Assembly (NCBI GenBank): GCA_014872815.1
Contig: WKFK01000015.1
Coordinates: 124,001 to 188,000 of the forward strand
DNA from: Paracoccaceae bacterium
Lineage (GTDB): Bacteria; Pseudomonadota; Alphaproteobacteria; Rhodobacterales; Rhodobacteraceae
Reading direction: 5' to 3'
Length of the DNA stretch: 64,000 nt
In this document: positions 25,801-34,110 of the stretch, piece by piece
How positions within the stretch are numbered: position 1 is the stretch's first letter
Layout of the letters: each line of letters begins with the position of its first letter
The notes under the pieces: generated by a model
Databases searched by the model: none
Told to the model about the DNA's origin: nothing
What the model saw: the letters and a program-made list of their open reading frames with translations, nothing else
Position numbers and translations under genes: made by a program

Positions 25801-26586
25801 TTAGCGTACCTGCGCCGTGGCAGCCATCATCTGATCTGCTGCGGTGATGACTTTAGCGTTGAGCTCATAACCACGCTGCGCTTCGATCAGCTCGGTCACT
25901 TCGCGCACCGCATCTACAGAACTGTCCTCAAGATAGCCCTGACGCAGTGTGCCAAGGCCGTCTTCGCCAGGGTTGGTCACATTTGGGGCGCCGGATGCTT
26001 CTGTTTCGGCAAACAAGTTGCCGCCCAGAGCCTCAAGACCTTTCGCGTTGGAGAAGCCTGCGAGTGTAAACTGGCCCAACAACTCTGCATCGGTCGCGTC
26101 GGAGAAGTACGCATAGACTTCGCCGTCCCCGTTGATGGAGATGCTGGTCGCGTCTTCTGGGATTGTGATTTGCGGCGCTACTGGGAAGCCATCAGATGTC
26201 ACAATCAGACCATCGGCGCTGCGCTTCAGGCCACCATCCCGTGTGTAGGCAGATTCACCGTTGGGCAGAGTGACTTCAAGGTAGCCTTTACCTTCGATCG
26301 CCACATCAAGATCACCGCCGGTGTTGGACAGGGAGCCCTGCTCCAAGTTGACGTTGATCGCCGCTGCGCGCACACCGAGGCCAACCTGAACACCGGTTGG
26401 AAGAACAGACCCATCAGAGGCGCTGATCGCGCCGGCGCGGGAGACTTGCTGGTAGTGCAAGTCGGCAAATTCGGCGCGACGGGCGTTATAGCCGGTGGTC
26501 GACATGTTGGAGAGGTTGTTGGAGATCGTCTCAACACGCAGTTGCTGAGCGCTCATACCGGTGGCTGCAATTGTCAGGGCACGCAT
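25801..26586 (-). CDS. flgG: Flagellar distal rod protein FlgG
   Basis: FlgG forms the distal rod. The length of 261 residues is standard. The N-terminus has MRALTIAATGMSAQQLRVET and ISNNLSNMSTTGYNARRAEF, the rod-protein ANNLAN-type motif. DLDVAIEGKGYLEVTLPNGE and AYTRDGGLKRSADGLIVTSD follow. The C-terminal coiled helix is DAVREVTELIEAQRGYELNA. It shares these with flgF, flgC and flgB in the same operon. Confidence 0.95.
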   Translation of the reverse strand: MRALTIAATGMSAQQLRVETISNNLSNMSTTGYNARRAEFADLHYQQVSRAGAISASDGSVLPTGVQVGLGVRAAAINVNLEQGSLSNTGGDLDVAIEGKGYLEVTLPNGESAYTRDGGLKRSADGLIVTSDGFPVAPQITIPEDATSISINGDGEVYAYFSDATDAELLGQFTLAGFSNAKGLEALGGNLFAETEASGAPNVTNPGEDGLGTLRQGYLEDSSVDAVREVTELIEAQRGYELNAKVITAADQMMAATAQVR

Positions 26587-26607
26587 TCTGCTGTCCTCTT
26601 TCTAAGG

Positions 26608-27321
26608 TTATTTGACGAATGTTTTCACCGCGTCACGGATGCGGTTATGTTCATTTTCCAAGAAGGTTTGTCCCATTTCATAGGCGCGTTGCACCTCGAT
26701 CATTCGGGACAATTGAGTGATCGGATTCACGTTGGAATTCTCGAGGAAGCCCTGCAAAACGCGTGCTTCTTCGATGGGCTCCACTCCATCAGGTGCGTCA
26801 AACAAAACGCCGGTTTCCCGCTTCAGATCGAGCGGGTTGATCGGGCGATAAATCCCGAGCTGACCAAGCGGGTTGCCATCGACACTAAAGGTGCCATCCG
26901 ATGATACATCCACGCTTTTAGCATCCGGTGGAATGAAGATCGGAGCGCCACCTGCATCAAGCACAAGGTGGCCGTCCATGTTCACCAGATCGCCATTTTC
27001 ATTGGGAGAAAACGCACCAGCGCGGGTCAGACGCTCACCGTTGGGGGTCTGCACCATAAAGAAACCTGGGCCCTCAACGGCAAAATCCAGGCTCCCGCCT
27101 GTTTGCTTCAATGCGCCTTGCTCAAGCGAGGTCATCTGCACATTGGCCGTCGCCATGGAGATACTCTCGGTACCCGGGGCCGACTTGATGAATTCTGAGA
27201 AGGCAATGCCCTCAGCACGGTAGCCGGTGGTGGCCGCATTGGCGATGTTGTTTGCCAGAACATTCATCTCACGTTTGAGACCGGACTGACGGGTCAACGT
27301 TGTGTAGCCTGCGTTGTCCAT
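26608..27321 (-). CDS. flgF: Flagellar proximal rod protein FlgF
   Basis: FlgF is a proximal rod subunit. The start ATG at 27321 (MDNAGYTTLTRQSGLKRE) gives 237 residues; the frame is open further upstream only through the antisense-like overlap with fliQ. Motifs: NVLANNIANAATTGYRAEGI, SLDFAVEGPGFFMVQTPNGE, RLTRAGAFSPNENGDLV and the C-terminal RMIEVQRAYEMGQTFLENEH. It starts two bases after the fliQ stop, with a GGAGG Shine-Dalgarno inside the fliQ end. Confidence 0.94.
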   Translation of the reverse strand: MDNAGYTTLTRQSGLKREMNVLANNIANAATTGYRAEGIAFSEFIKSAPGTESISMATANVQMTSLEQGALKQTGGSLDFAVEGPGFFMVQTPNGERLTRAGAFSPNENGDLVNMDGHLVLDAGGAPIFIPPDAKSVDVSSDGTFSVDGNPLGQLGIYRPINPLDLKRETGVLFDAPDGVEPIEEARVLQGFLENSNVNPITQLSRMIEVQRAYEMGQTFLENEHNRIRDAVKTFVK

Positions 27322-27323
27322 AA

Positions 27324-27593
27324 TTAACCTCCAGCAATCAACGGAACGAGGGTGGATTGAAAAAACGAAACGAGGGTTTGGCTCATGAAACCCATGGTCG
27401 CCCAGAAGACGATGACGATTGAGAGCACCTTCGGCACAAAGGTCAGGGTCATCTCCTGGATCGACGTCAGCGCCTGAAACAAGCCAACCACGACACCAGA
27501 GATCAACGCCACCGCCAGAATGGGCAGGGAGATCATCACCGCGACCCAAAGGCCCTGGCGAAGCGTGTCAAAGAAGATGGCTTGATCCAACAT
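27324..27593 (-). CDS. fliQ: Flagellar export gate protein FliQ
   Basis: This 89-residue protein has two TM helices, as expected for FliQ: LWVAVMISLPILAVALISGV and VLSIVIVFWATMGFMSQTL. The signature between them is VVGLFQALTSIQEMTLTFVPK. Its stop lies two bases before the flgF start, and its start overlaps the fliE stop by one base. Together with FliP and FliR it forms the export channel. Confidence 0.94.
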   Translation of the reverse strand: MLDQAIFFDTLRQGLWVAVMISLPILAVALISGVVVGLFQALTSIQEMTLTFVPKVLSIVIVFWATMGFMSQTLVSFFQSTLVPLIAGG

Positions 27594-27880
27594 CAGACCG
27601 GCATACGCAGAATTTCTTGGTAGGCTTCCACCACCTTGTTACGCACAGTCACAGCGGTTTCGACGGCCAATTCGGTTTGCGCCAGCGCTTGAACCAATGT
27701 GTGTGGGTCTGCTTTGCTGGTCATCGCCTGCATCGAGACCTGCTCGCTTTCCTGAAGTGTGGCAGCAAAGTCTTTTGCCAGGCCAAACAGAGCATTCCCG
27801 CCCTGGCCGTTTTCAGCCGGCCCGGTCGCGGGCTTGGAGGCGGTGTAGTTCTGAGCGGCTAGTACTGTACGGACATCCAT
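27593..27880 (-). CDS. fliE: Flagellar hook-basal body junction protein FliE
   Basis: FliE joins the rod to the MS-ring/export gate. The 95 residues end with the conserved helices GLAKDFAATLQESEQVSMQA, DPHTLVQALAQTELAVETAV and VRNKVVEAYQEILRMPV. The first ~35 residues are less conserved. It lies between flgC and fliQ. Confidence 0.93.
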   Translation of the reverse strand: MDVRTVLAAQNYTASKPATGPAENGQGGNALFGLAKDFAATLQESEQVSMQAMTSKADPHTLVQALAQTELAVETAVTVRNKVVEAYQEILRMPV

Positions 27881-27901
27881 TCTGGGTCTCCTTAATTAAA
27901 T

Positions 27902-28288
27902 TTATTTGCGCAAGAGTTCCATGAGCGAGGAGGACATCTGACGGGTTTGGTCAAACATCTTGAGGTTGGCTTCGTAGCTGCGCTGCGCTTCGCGCGCGTC
28001 AGCGATTTCGATGATCATGTCGACGTTGGAGCCAAGGTAGTTACCAGACGCGTCCGCCATCGGATGGCTTGGATCGAAGATCTTCTGACCCTCGGTACGG
28101 TCCAGCTGCACCGGGCTCACGGAAACCTGACCATCGCGTGTGGATGTGTCGGCCTCAAAGCTCACAGTCTTACGCTGATAGCCGGGAGTGTCGGCGTTGG
28201 CGATATTTTCGGACACGTGGCGCAGGCGGGCAGCCTGTGCGCGCAAACCTGACGAGGTGACGCTTAATGCGGAACCAAAATCACTCAT
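27902..28288 (-). CDS. flgC: Flagellar proximal rod protein FlgC
   Basis: FlgC is a proximal rod subunit. The 128 residues show the rod N-terminus SDFGSALSVTSSGLRAQAAR and HVSENIANADTPGYQRKTVS, then YLGSNVDMIIEIADAREAQR and the C-terminal SYEANLKMFDQTRQMSSSLM. These are full-length family features. It is followed by fliE after 21 bases. Confidence 0.95.
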   Translation of the reverse strand: MSDFGSALSVTSSGLRAQAARLRHVSENIANADTPGYQRKTVSFEADTSTRDGQVSVSPVQLDRTEGQKIFDPSHPMADASGNYLGSNVDMIIEIADAREAQRSYEANLKMFDQTRQMSSSLMELLRK

Positions 28289-28310
28289 TGATCATGACTT
28301 TCTGTCTTGC

Positions 28311-28694
28311 TTAACGTCCAAGTGCTGTTCTGAGCACGGACAGGGAAGATTTGTAGATGGCCAGCGACCGGTCGTGCTGGCGTTTAACGTCCACCGCCTT
28401 CAGCATCTCTTCTTCCAAAGAAACGCTGTTGCCGCTGGGGGCAACTTCGGAGGTAGAAAGTGTGGGGCGTAGTGCGGAAGCTTCCAGCCCATGGCCTTGA
28501 TGACCGGAGCGGGTCGCACGCATAGTGGAGGCACCACCGTCATTGCGGTAAACCTCTTTAAACGGCGTGATGTCGCGGGCTTTGTAGCCCGGCGTATCGG
28601 CGTTTGCCATATTCTGGGCCACAACCGACTGGCGTACAGCGGCGTGTTGGCCCATGGCATGTGCAGTTTTAAATACGTTCAAATTCTTGAACAC
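28311..28694 (-). CDS. flgB: Flagellar proximal rod protein FlgB
   Basis: FlgB is the most proximal rod subunit. The 127 residues have MFKNLNVFKTAHAMGQHAAV, QNMANADTPGYKARDITPFK and the C-terminal EEEMLKAVDVKRQHDRSLAI. It is the first gene of the minus-strand operon flgB-flgC-fliE-fliQ-flgF-flgG-flgA-flgH-fliL2. A TTAA-N8-TTAACC element (28715-28732) lies 20 bases upstream, in the gap shared with fliI. Confidence 0.95.
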   Translation of the reverse strand: MFKNLNVFKTAHAMGQHAAVRQSVVAQNMANADTPGYKARDITPFKEVYRNDGGASTMRATRSGHQGHGLEASALRPTLSTSEVAPSGNSVSLEEEMLKAVDVKRQHDRSLAIYKSSLSVLRTALGR

Positions 28695-28714
28695 GGGGTT
28701 TCTCCCTCGATGGC

Positions 28715-28732
28715 TTAAATCAAGGCTTAACC
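28715..28732. promoter_or_regulatory. TTAA-N8-TTAACC element between flgB and fliI
   Basis: Two TTAA half-sites separated by eight bases lie in the divergent gap of flgB and fliI. The spacing is one base longer than the CtrA consensus, so this is a weak candidate for the same regulator as at fliF/fliL. Confidence 0.3.
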
Positions 28733-28777
28733 CTGATTCCTTTAGAAAGGGTTTCGAAGGAACTTTGGAGAATCCAA

Positions 28778-30109
28778 ATGGACGCTAAAGGGCTAGAAAG
28801 CCTTGGCGCAGAACTCAAAAGAGTGCGCCCAATCAAAGACATAGGACGAGTCTGCGCGGTTGAGGGCAACCTTTTGCGCATCAGTGGCCTTAATGCGGTC
28901 GCACGAATCGGAGATCTGCTTGAAGTCACGCTTCATGACGGTGCAAAAATTGCCGGTGAGGTGATCCAGCTGCATACACAGGACATGACTATGCTGCCGG
29001 ATGCCGCGCCGGACGGGGTGTCGATTGGCGACCGTGTGGCCCTGCGCGACCAAATTGGTATTGCACCGTCGGATGCCTGGATCGGGCGGATCATTGATCC
29101 TTATGGCAATCCGTTGGACGGAAAGCCCCTGTTGCGGGGACCTCAAATGCGGCCGTTGAAGAATGCGCCGCCGCCGCCAGCTGCGCGGCGAGCTCTGGGT
29201 GATCGGCTCGAAACCGGGATGGCGATTTTCAACACAATGCTGCCGATTGTGAAAGGCCAACGTATTGGTTTGTTTGCAGGTTCTGGCGTCGGTAAATCGA
29301 GCCTGATGGGCCAATTCGCCAAACATATGACCGGTGACATTGCGGTCATCGCCTTGATTGGGGAACGCGGCAGAGAACTTCGGGAGTTTGTAGAAAATGT
29401 TCTGGGGCCAGAGGGGCTTAAGCGTTCCGTTGTTGTGGCCGCGACTTCGGACCAATCTCCACTGGTACGTCGGCGTTGCGCTTTGGCGGCGATGAGTGTG
29501 GCAGAGCACTTCCGAGATGCGGGTAAGCATGTGATTTTTATGGCGGATTCGATCACGCGTTTCGCCGAAGCGCACCGCGAGGTGGCTGTTGCATCCGGTG
29601 AAATGCCAGCCCTTAGGGGCTATCCGCCATCGACCTCTCATATGATCATGTCGCTCTGTGAACGGGCGGGGCCGGGACTGGAAGGTCAAGGCGATATTAC
29701 CGGTGTTTTCAGTGTCTTAGTCGCAGGCTCGGACATGGATGAGCCCATTGCCGACATCCTGCGCGGGGTGTTGGATGGGCATGTGGTGCTGGATCGGAAG
29801 ATTGCGGAACGTGGGCGATACCCGGCGGTGGACCTTCTGAGGTCGGTCTCGCGGAGCCTGCCGCATTGCGCAACAGACCAAGAAAATGCAACAATTTCAG
29901 AGGCTCGCAGGCTTTTGGGGGCCTATGAACAAAGCGCCACAATGATCCGAGCAGGGCTGTATTCGGCGGGGTCTGATCCGGTGCTGGATGTGGCGATCAA
30001 CGCGTGGCCGGAGCTGGATGCCTATATGGGTGACGGCAATAGCGCGTCAATTATGAATGCATTTCAAAAGCTTACACTTCTTCTGCGCCGCGCGGGTGCA
30101 AAAGCGTAA
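28778..30109 (+). CDS. fliI: Flagellum-specific ATPase FliI
   Basis: FliI energises the loading and unfolding of export substrates with FliH. The 443 residues resemble F1-beta. An N-terminal beta barrel (GNLLRISGLNAVARIGDLLE) is followed by the Walker A GLFAGSGVGKSSLMGQF near residue 168, ALIGERGRELREFVENVLGP, Walker B region KHVIFMADSITRFAEAHREV, and GYPPSTSHMIMSLCERAGPG. It is a single-gene unit divergent from flgB and closed by a terminator. No fliJ follows it. Confidence 0.96.
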   Translation: MDAKGLESLGAELKRVRPIKDIGRVCAVEGNLLRISGLNAVARIGDLLEVTLHDGAKIAGEVIQLHTQDMTMLPDAAPDGVSIGDRVALRDQIGIAPSDAWIGRIIDPYGNPLDGKPLLRGPQMRPLKNAPPPPAARRALGDRLETGMAIFNTMLPIVKGQRIGLFAGSGVGKSSLMGQFAKHMTGDIAVIALIGERGRELREFVENVLGPEGLKRSVVVAATSDQSPLVRRRCALAAMSVAEHFRDAGKHVIFMADSITRFAEAHREVAVASGEMPALRGYPPSTSHMIMSLCERAGPGLEGQGDITGVFSVLVAGSDMDEPIADILRGVLDGHVVLDRKIAERGRYPAVDLLRSVSRSLPHCATDQENATISEARRLLGAYEQSATMIRAGLYSAGSDPVLDVAINAWPELDAYMGDGNSASIMNAFQKLTLLLRRAGAKA

Positions 30110-30130
30110 ACAGGCTCTTCATGAAACGAC

Positions 30131-30159
30131 AAAAGCGCGCCCTTTGAGGCGCGCTTTTT
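30131..30159 (+). terminator. Intrinsic terminator after fliI
   Basis: The stem GCGCGCC / GGCGCGC, extended by AAA/TTT, with loop CTTTGA and a T5 run, lies 25 bases after the fliI stop. Confidence 0.88.
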
Positions 30160-30231
30160 GCTGAGTTTCCACGTCAGTATTACGTCGGTATCGCGACTGT
30201 ATTGCGACGGTTCTATATCTTGTGCGTCAGA

Positions 30232-31020
30232 TCAGTAGGACAACAAGGTCAAAGCAATCTGGCCGCCGCTCATGCCCTGGGTATTGTTGATCTGAGACAT
30301 GATCAGATAGCGATCCACCAGCTTCTGTTGCGCGTCTTCGCTCACAAACTGACCAATCTCGGAGTCGCCAGTCAATTTCTCCATGCGACCACGGAAAACT
30401 TCGAGCTGCTTGTCGAGATCCAGCGCACCAAAGGAGGATGGCAGATTGAAGGTTTGCTCCATCACATTGCGGAGTGGTGGGGAGCCGAGCACGGAAAACC
30501 ACTTGGTGTTGTCACTGCCACCGTTCACCGAAATCTCTTCCAGTTCACGCACCGCGTTAAGTGCTAGCCGCAGACTCTCGTCCTGCTCTCCCACAGCAAT
30601 CTCAAACTGCCGGGTGGTGTATTGCTCTTTGATGTCTTCGACGAAGGAGTCACGCTTGTGCCAAGGACCGCCCAGGTCACCAAAGCCAAAGTCTTTGGTG
30701 AAGGCAAGATAGCGTTTGTCGGCCATTTTATTGGCCAGGGAGTCTGAAGCTTGCGAACCTTCCTCAAGAATCTTTTTCATGAAAAAGGTGTTGTTGATGT
30801 CGTCATCCAACCCGTAGGCACCCAGCGCAATCCGCATCAAGCGACGGTCGCTGGTGAGATCCTCGGCGGTTTCGACATTTCGAATATTCTCTTCAAAATA
30901 ATCGAGATCGCGCTGCATCGCCGGCGAACTTTCGAACGCCTTGGTCTGCGTGTCCATCGTGCGCTGGAGAAAGTTCCACGCAACGAGACCGCTGCCTGCG
31001 ACGATGGGTTGAAAGCTCAT
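30232..31020 (-). CDS. DUF1217 flagellar-associated protein
   Basis: This 262-residue protein starts MSFQPIVAGSGLVAWNFLQR and continues QRDLDYFEENIRNVETAEDL, RRLMRIALGAYGLDDDINNT and FFMKKILEEGSQASDSLANK. These are features of the DUF1217 family found beside flagellin genes of alphaproteobacteria. It is soluble and helical, with a repeated layout of about 60 residues. The function is not established. It overlaps the flbT stop by four bases, so it belongs to the fliC-flaF-flbT operon, which suggests a role with the filament or its control. Confidence 0.82.
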   Translation of the reverse strand: MSFQPIVAGSGLVAWNFLQRTMDTQTKAFESSPAMQRDLDYFEENIRNVETAEDLTSDRRLMRIALGAYGLDDDINNTFFMKKILEEGSQASDSLANKMADKRYLAFTKDFGFGDLGGPWHKRDSFVEDIKEQYTTRQFEIAVGEQDESLRLALNAVRELEEISVNGGSDNTKWFSVLGSPPLRNVMEQTFNLPSSFGALDLDKQLEVFRGRMEKLTGDSEIGQFVSEDAQQKLVDRYLIMSQINNTQGMSGGQIALTLLSY

Positions 31021-31421
31021 TGGCGTGCCACCGCCATCAGTCGGTCCTCACGCGGCAACAATGCGCGCAAAGCCTTGAGGCCTTGGTAGTGACGACCTGC
31101 GATCACTGCATCCGTAGCAGCTGCGATCATCTGGCGACTGTCGTTGTCGGTGAAGACCTGGCTCAGATCTTCAATGTGGCGCAGCAGGGTGCGTTCCACG
31201 TCGTCGGCATCAGAGTCGCCGGACAGGACCAGTTGCAGCGCATAGCAGGCGCGGCGCACAGGGGTGTTGGCTTCTTCCGGGTGGATTGCATCCCGCAGGC
31301 GCAAGATGTTGGCATTTGGGGTCATGATGGACAGACGGGACCGGCGGTCTCCGTTTTCGATGACTGCACCGTTGACCAGAACCCGCTCTTTGGGGCTCAA
31401 TTTGAGAACAAGGCCGCTCAT
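31017..31421 (-). CDS. flbT: Flagellin synthesis repressor FlbT
   Basis: FlbT binds flagellin mRNA and limits its translation in Caulobacter. The 134 residues begin MSGLVLKLSPKERVLVNGAV, followed by IENGDRRSRLSIMTPNANIL, RLRDAIHPEEANTPVRRACY and YALQLVLSGDSDADDVERTL, all typical of FlbT. The gene is coupled to flaF and to the DUF1217 gene by four-base overlaps. The fliC-flaF-flbT order fits coordinated control of filament subunit level. Confidence 0.93.
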   Translation of the reverse strand: MSGLVLKLSPKERVLVNGAVIENGDRRSRLSIMTPNANILRLRDAIHPEEANTPVRRACYALQLVLSGDSDADDVERTLLRHIEDLSQVFTDNDSRQMIAAATDAVIAGRHYQGLKALRALLPREDRLMAVARQ

Positions 31422-31795
31422 GCTGCTGCTGCTCCGCTTCGAAGGCCGCGAAGGATCGCGGTGTTGACTTCCAGTAGGGGCCGCACATTCGCGTCGCCCG
31501 CCAGCACTTTTGCGCTGTGATGATCCGTGAATTCCGCGAGGTAGAAGATCTGAGCCCGAAGCTGTTCGGGAAGACCGTTGTCTTTACCGGCAACATCCAC
31601 TGCGAGAAGGGTCCAAAGGGAGCGGTTCTCATGGATGGCTTCGGCAAGAAGAGGGAAACCACGTTTGCCTTGCATGGCAGCTTGTTTCAGCTTGTGGGTG
31701 ACCCGCGCGATCACGTCATATTCTAGCTTACCTGTGGACTTTGTTGGCGCTGCGGCCTGCCCGTAGGCACGTTTTGCGAGAGCATTTGGTGTCAC
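31418..31795 (-). CDS. flaF: Flagellin synthesis regulator FlaF
   Basis: FlaF acts with FlbT to tune flagellin production and secretion in alphaproteobacteria. The GTG at 31795 is taken as start because the family N-terminus is (M)TPNALAKRAYGQ and GGGAGA lies eight bases upstream; the frame is open to 31870 through the fliC-flaF hairpin. The 125 residues include EYDVIARVTHKLKQAAMQGK, FPLLAEAIHENRSLWTLLAV and VAGKDNGLPEQLRAQIFYLA. It ends overlapping flbT by four bases. Confidence 0.9.
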   Translation of the reverse strand: MTPNALAKRAYGQAAAPTKSTGKLEYDVIARVTHKLKQAAMQGKRGFPLLAEAIHENRSLWTLLAVDVAGKDNGLPEQLRAQIFYLAEFTDHHSAKVLAGDANVRPLLEVNTAILRGLRSGAAAA

Positions 31796-31842
31796 GTCGG
31801 AGTTCTCCCGATATGCGAGACAGAAATTAGAAAGATGGAGGT

Positions 31843-31871
31843 GTTGGGGGCGCCGTTCGAGCGCCCCCAAC
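31843..31871 (-). terminator. Strong hairpin between fliC and flaF
   Basis: An 11-bp perfect stem, GTTGGGGGCGC / GCGCCCCCAAC, with a seven-base loop, lies eight bases after the flagellin stop. A T-rich but interrupted stretch follows on the minus strand. It is probably a leaky terminator or 3' stabiliser that keeps flagellin mRNA more abundant than flaF-flbT. Confidence 0.65.
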
Positions 31872-31879
31872 TAAGTCCA

Positions 31880-33112
31880 TTAACGGAAGAGCGACAGCAG
31901 CTGCTGTGGCGCCTGGTTCGCGATAGACAGCGACTGTGTCGCCAGCTGTTGCTGAACCTGCAGAGCCTGCAGACGTGCGGAAGTTTCTTCCATATCGGCG
32001 TCAACCATGGAACCGATGCCCGAAGTCAGAGAGTCAGACAGCTTCGATACGAAGTCGTTCTGAGTGCTGATGCGGGATTCAACGGTACCGAATGCTGCGG
32101 CTGCGTCGATGGTGGTGGTGATCAGACCTTCGATGGCACCCAGTGCGGCGGTTGCACCCGCTGCGTTGGATACGTCGATGCCTGTCAGAGCGCTAAGACC
32201 ACCGGCGCCAGCATTTTGGAAGCTACCGGTAATGTTCAGCGTTTGAGAGCCAGTGTTGTTGAAGGTCAGTTCGCCTGGTGCACCTGCTGCGTCATACACA
32301 ACTTCCAGACCTGCGATACCAAGATCATCAATGGCAGTTTTCATGCCTGCGATAACTTTGTCGGTCGCGTTGGAGGTTGCGCCTGCAAGGTCACCTGCGG
32401 TGACAGTGTAGGAAGCAGATTGATCGCCAATAGTCATAGTGATCGTGTCACCAGCCGCCCAAGCGGTTGCGCCCTCTTGGATGGTGATGTCATCAGTACC
32501 AGTGGTGTCATCAAGCGCAATAACAAAAGAGTCTTGGTTTGCGTTGACGGTGGCGTTACCTGTGGTGGAACCGACGTCGAAAACGTCGTTTGCAGTGTAG
32601 CCACCAGTGCTCAGGTTTTGACCTGCAACAGTGATCGAGGACGCGGTCACGTTACCGGATGCGTCACGATCAAGCGAAGACAGAACGTCTGTGGAAGTGG
32701 TGGAACCGTCAACCAGGTTCAGACCGTTAAACTGGGCTGCGCCCACAACGGAACCGATCTGATCGCGCAGGTCGTTCACTTCAGCTTGCAGTTTGGTCCG
32801 GTCCACGTTGTCACCCTGTGCGGCAACAATACGCTCTTTCATCTGACCCAAGAGGTCGGTCACTGTTTCGGTTGCGTTACGTGCAACAGCAACAGTGGAT
32901 TCACCCAGCGAAAGGCTCTCTTTCACCGATTTGAAACCGTTTACGTCAGATTCCATGGTCTTGGAAATCGCCCACACGGCCGCGTTTTGCTTGGCGTCGG
33001 CAACCTTCTTACCGGTAGAGATCATGCTCTGGGTATCAGACAGGCTGGAGTTCACGGATTTCAGGGTTTGCAGCGCAACCATTGCGCCGTTGTTAGTCAG
33101 AATGCTGGACAT
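31880..33112 (-). CDS. fliC: Flagellin
   Basis: This is the filament subunit, 410 residues. The conserved D0/D1 ends are present: MSSILTNNGAMVALQTLKSV and NAAVWAISKTMESDVNGFKS at the N-terminus; FGTVESRISTQNDFVSKLSD, DMEETSARLQALQVQQQLAT and QSLSIANQAPQQLLSLFR at the C-terminus. The variable middle (~residues 150-330) is rich in Thr, Asp and Gly. It heads the operon with flaF, flbT and the DUF1217 gene. The ~230-base leader to FlgN carries its promoter; I see no convincing sigma-28 or sigma-54 motif. No signal peptide, as expected for type III export. Confidence 0.96.
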   Translation of the reverse strand: MSSILTNNGAMVALQTLKSVNSSLSDTQSMISTGKKVADAKQNAAVWAISKTMESDVNGFKSVKESLSLGESTVAVARNATETVTDLLGQMKERIVAAQGDNVDRTKLQAEVNDLRDQIGSVVGAAQFNGLNLVDGSTTSTDVLSSLDRDASGNVTASSITVAGQNLSTGGYTANDVFDVGSTTGNATVNANQDSFVIALDDTTGTDDITIQEGATAWAAGDTITMTIGDQSASYTVTAGDLAGATSNATDKVIAGMKTAIDDLGIAGLEVVYDAAGAPGELTFNNTGSQTLNITGSFQNAGAGGLSALTGIDVSNAAGATAALGAIEGLITTTIDAAAAFGTVESRISTQNDFVSKLSDSLTSGIGSMVDADMEETSARLQALQVQQQLATQSLSIANQAPQQLLSLFR

Positions 33113-33339
33113 GGCATTTCCTATGTGTCGTGACGCTTTTGCGTCGGGTTGTATTTTGCGCCCCTACTCGATGGGGGCACTCCTGAACGTCATTCTGACA
33201 TCTACCGGTCGGCTCAGGTCCGTGTCCGGTGCCACCCTCATTGGGATGCGGGATCAACATGGCGCGGTAAGTGCTAACGTTTCCCTAAACCCAAACCAGA
33301 CAATCGATGGCATTTTAAACAAACTTGGAAGAGTGTGAT

Positions 33340-33711
33340 TTACGCTCTCTTTTCAACACGTTGACCTGCAGACAGATGCACTGCCTGGCGCTGGCCACGG
33401 TTGTCATAAGATTCGAAAGAGGTGCGTACGCGGCGCAGGGTGCCCATACGTTCCTGAGTGGCGCGCAAACCGGCCTGTGCCGATTCCAGAAGCCGCTGGT
33501 TGCGCGCGAATCCGTCTTGCAGCGGGGCGAGATCGTCGGCGTCGATCTCTTCTTCCTCTTGCAAAGTCGAAAGCTCTTCAAAAAGCGCCTCTTTGCGTTC
33601 AAGAAGATCAGGCAGCGCGTCCATTTTGCCTTCGATCAAGGCAATACGTTCGTCCTCCAGCAGTTCTTGAAGCGAATCGATCAGCGGGAATTCTACGGTC
33701 TCATCAGACAT
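33340..33711 (-). CDS. FlgN-like flagellar export chaperone
   Basis: This soluble helical protein of 123 residues is strongly acidic at its start. It contains LIDSLQELLEDERIALIEGK and LPDLLERKEALFEELSTLQE, the pattern of the FlgN/FlgN-like chaperone for the hook-associated proteins. GLRATQERMGTLRRVRTSFE follows, and the C-terminus is basic. It overlaps the flgJ-like gene by eight bases. Its presumed clients FlgK and FlgL are encoded outside this window. Confidence 0.7.
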   Translation of the reverse strand: MSDETVEFPLIDSLQELLEDERIALIEGKMDALPDLLERKEALFEELSTLQEEEEIDADDLAPLQDGFARNQRLLESAQAGLRATQERMGTLRRVRTSFESYDNRGQRQAVHLSAGQRVEKRA

Positions 33712-33997
33712 CGGCGCGCTCCTTCAGGGCATTGAAAAAGGCCTCGGACAGGCCGATGCCGCCAGCATCCACCATGGCGCGGGCTTGTTCTTGGACAAGG
33801 AAGGAGGAGAATTGGTCTTCGCCAGCGCCACCACCGAAAGATTCGCTGGTTTTTCCGAGACCTGCGGATTTCAGCATCTCTGCCAGGAAGCTGGCTTCGA
33901 GCTCTTTGGCGGCGTCGCGCAATGCGGTTTCCCGCGCGCTGGGCGTCGGTTGAATGGGGGGCGCGGCAGGCGCCACGACGGGGGATGTGTTGAGCAT
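33704..33997 (-). CDS. flgJ: FlgJ-like rod-binding protein
   Basis: The 97-residue product corresponds to the N-terminal rod-capping domain of FlgJ without the muramidase domain, as is common in alphaproteobacteria. Key sequences are ALRDAAKELEASFLAEMLKS, GKTSESFGGGAGEDQFSSFL and QEQARAMVDAGGIGLSEAFF. The ATG at 33997, six bases after GAGG, is preferred to the GTG at 34009. A separate peptidoglycan hydrolase must open the wall for the rod. Confidence 0.85.
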   Translation of the reverse strand: MLNTSPVVAPAAPPIQPTPSARETALRDAAKELEASFLAEMLKSAGLGKTSESFGGGAGEDQFSSFLVQEQARAMVDAGGIGLSEAFFNALKERADV

Positions 33998-34110
33998 TTC
34001 TTGCCTCACAGTCTACATGCGGATTTTTCTGTTGTGGCTGAGGACGGTAAAGAAAGTGGTAAGGAACACTGAGATAGAGAGGAGCCGTGGAAGAATTCCC
34101 GGAGACCGCT

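Noticed and set aside
25609-26904. 431-residue plus-strand open frame opposite flgA and flgG
   Set aside because: Both minus-strand genes are certain; this translation has no motif and spans two genes and their gap.
33113-33339. Sigma-28 or sigma-54 promoter in front of flagellin
   Set aside because: I found TGGCAC on the minus strand but no TTGC at the right distance, and no TAAA-N15-GCCGATAA match; so no call is made.
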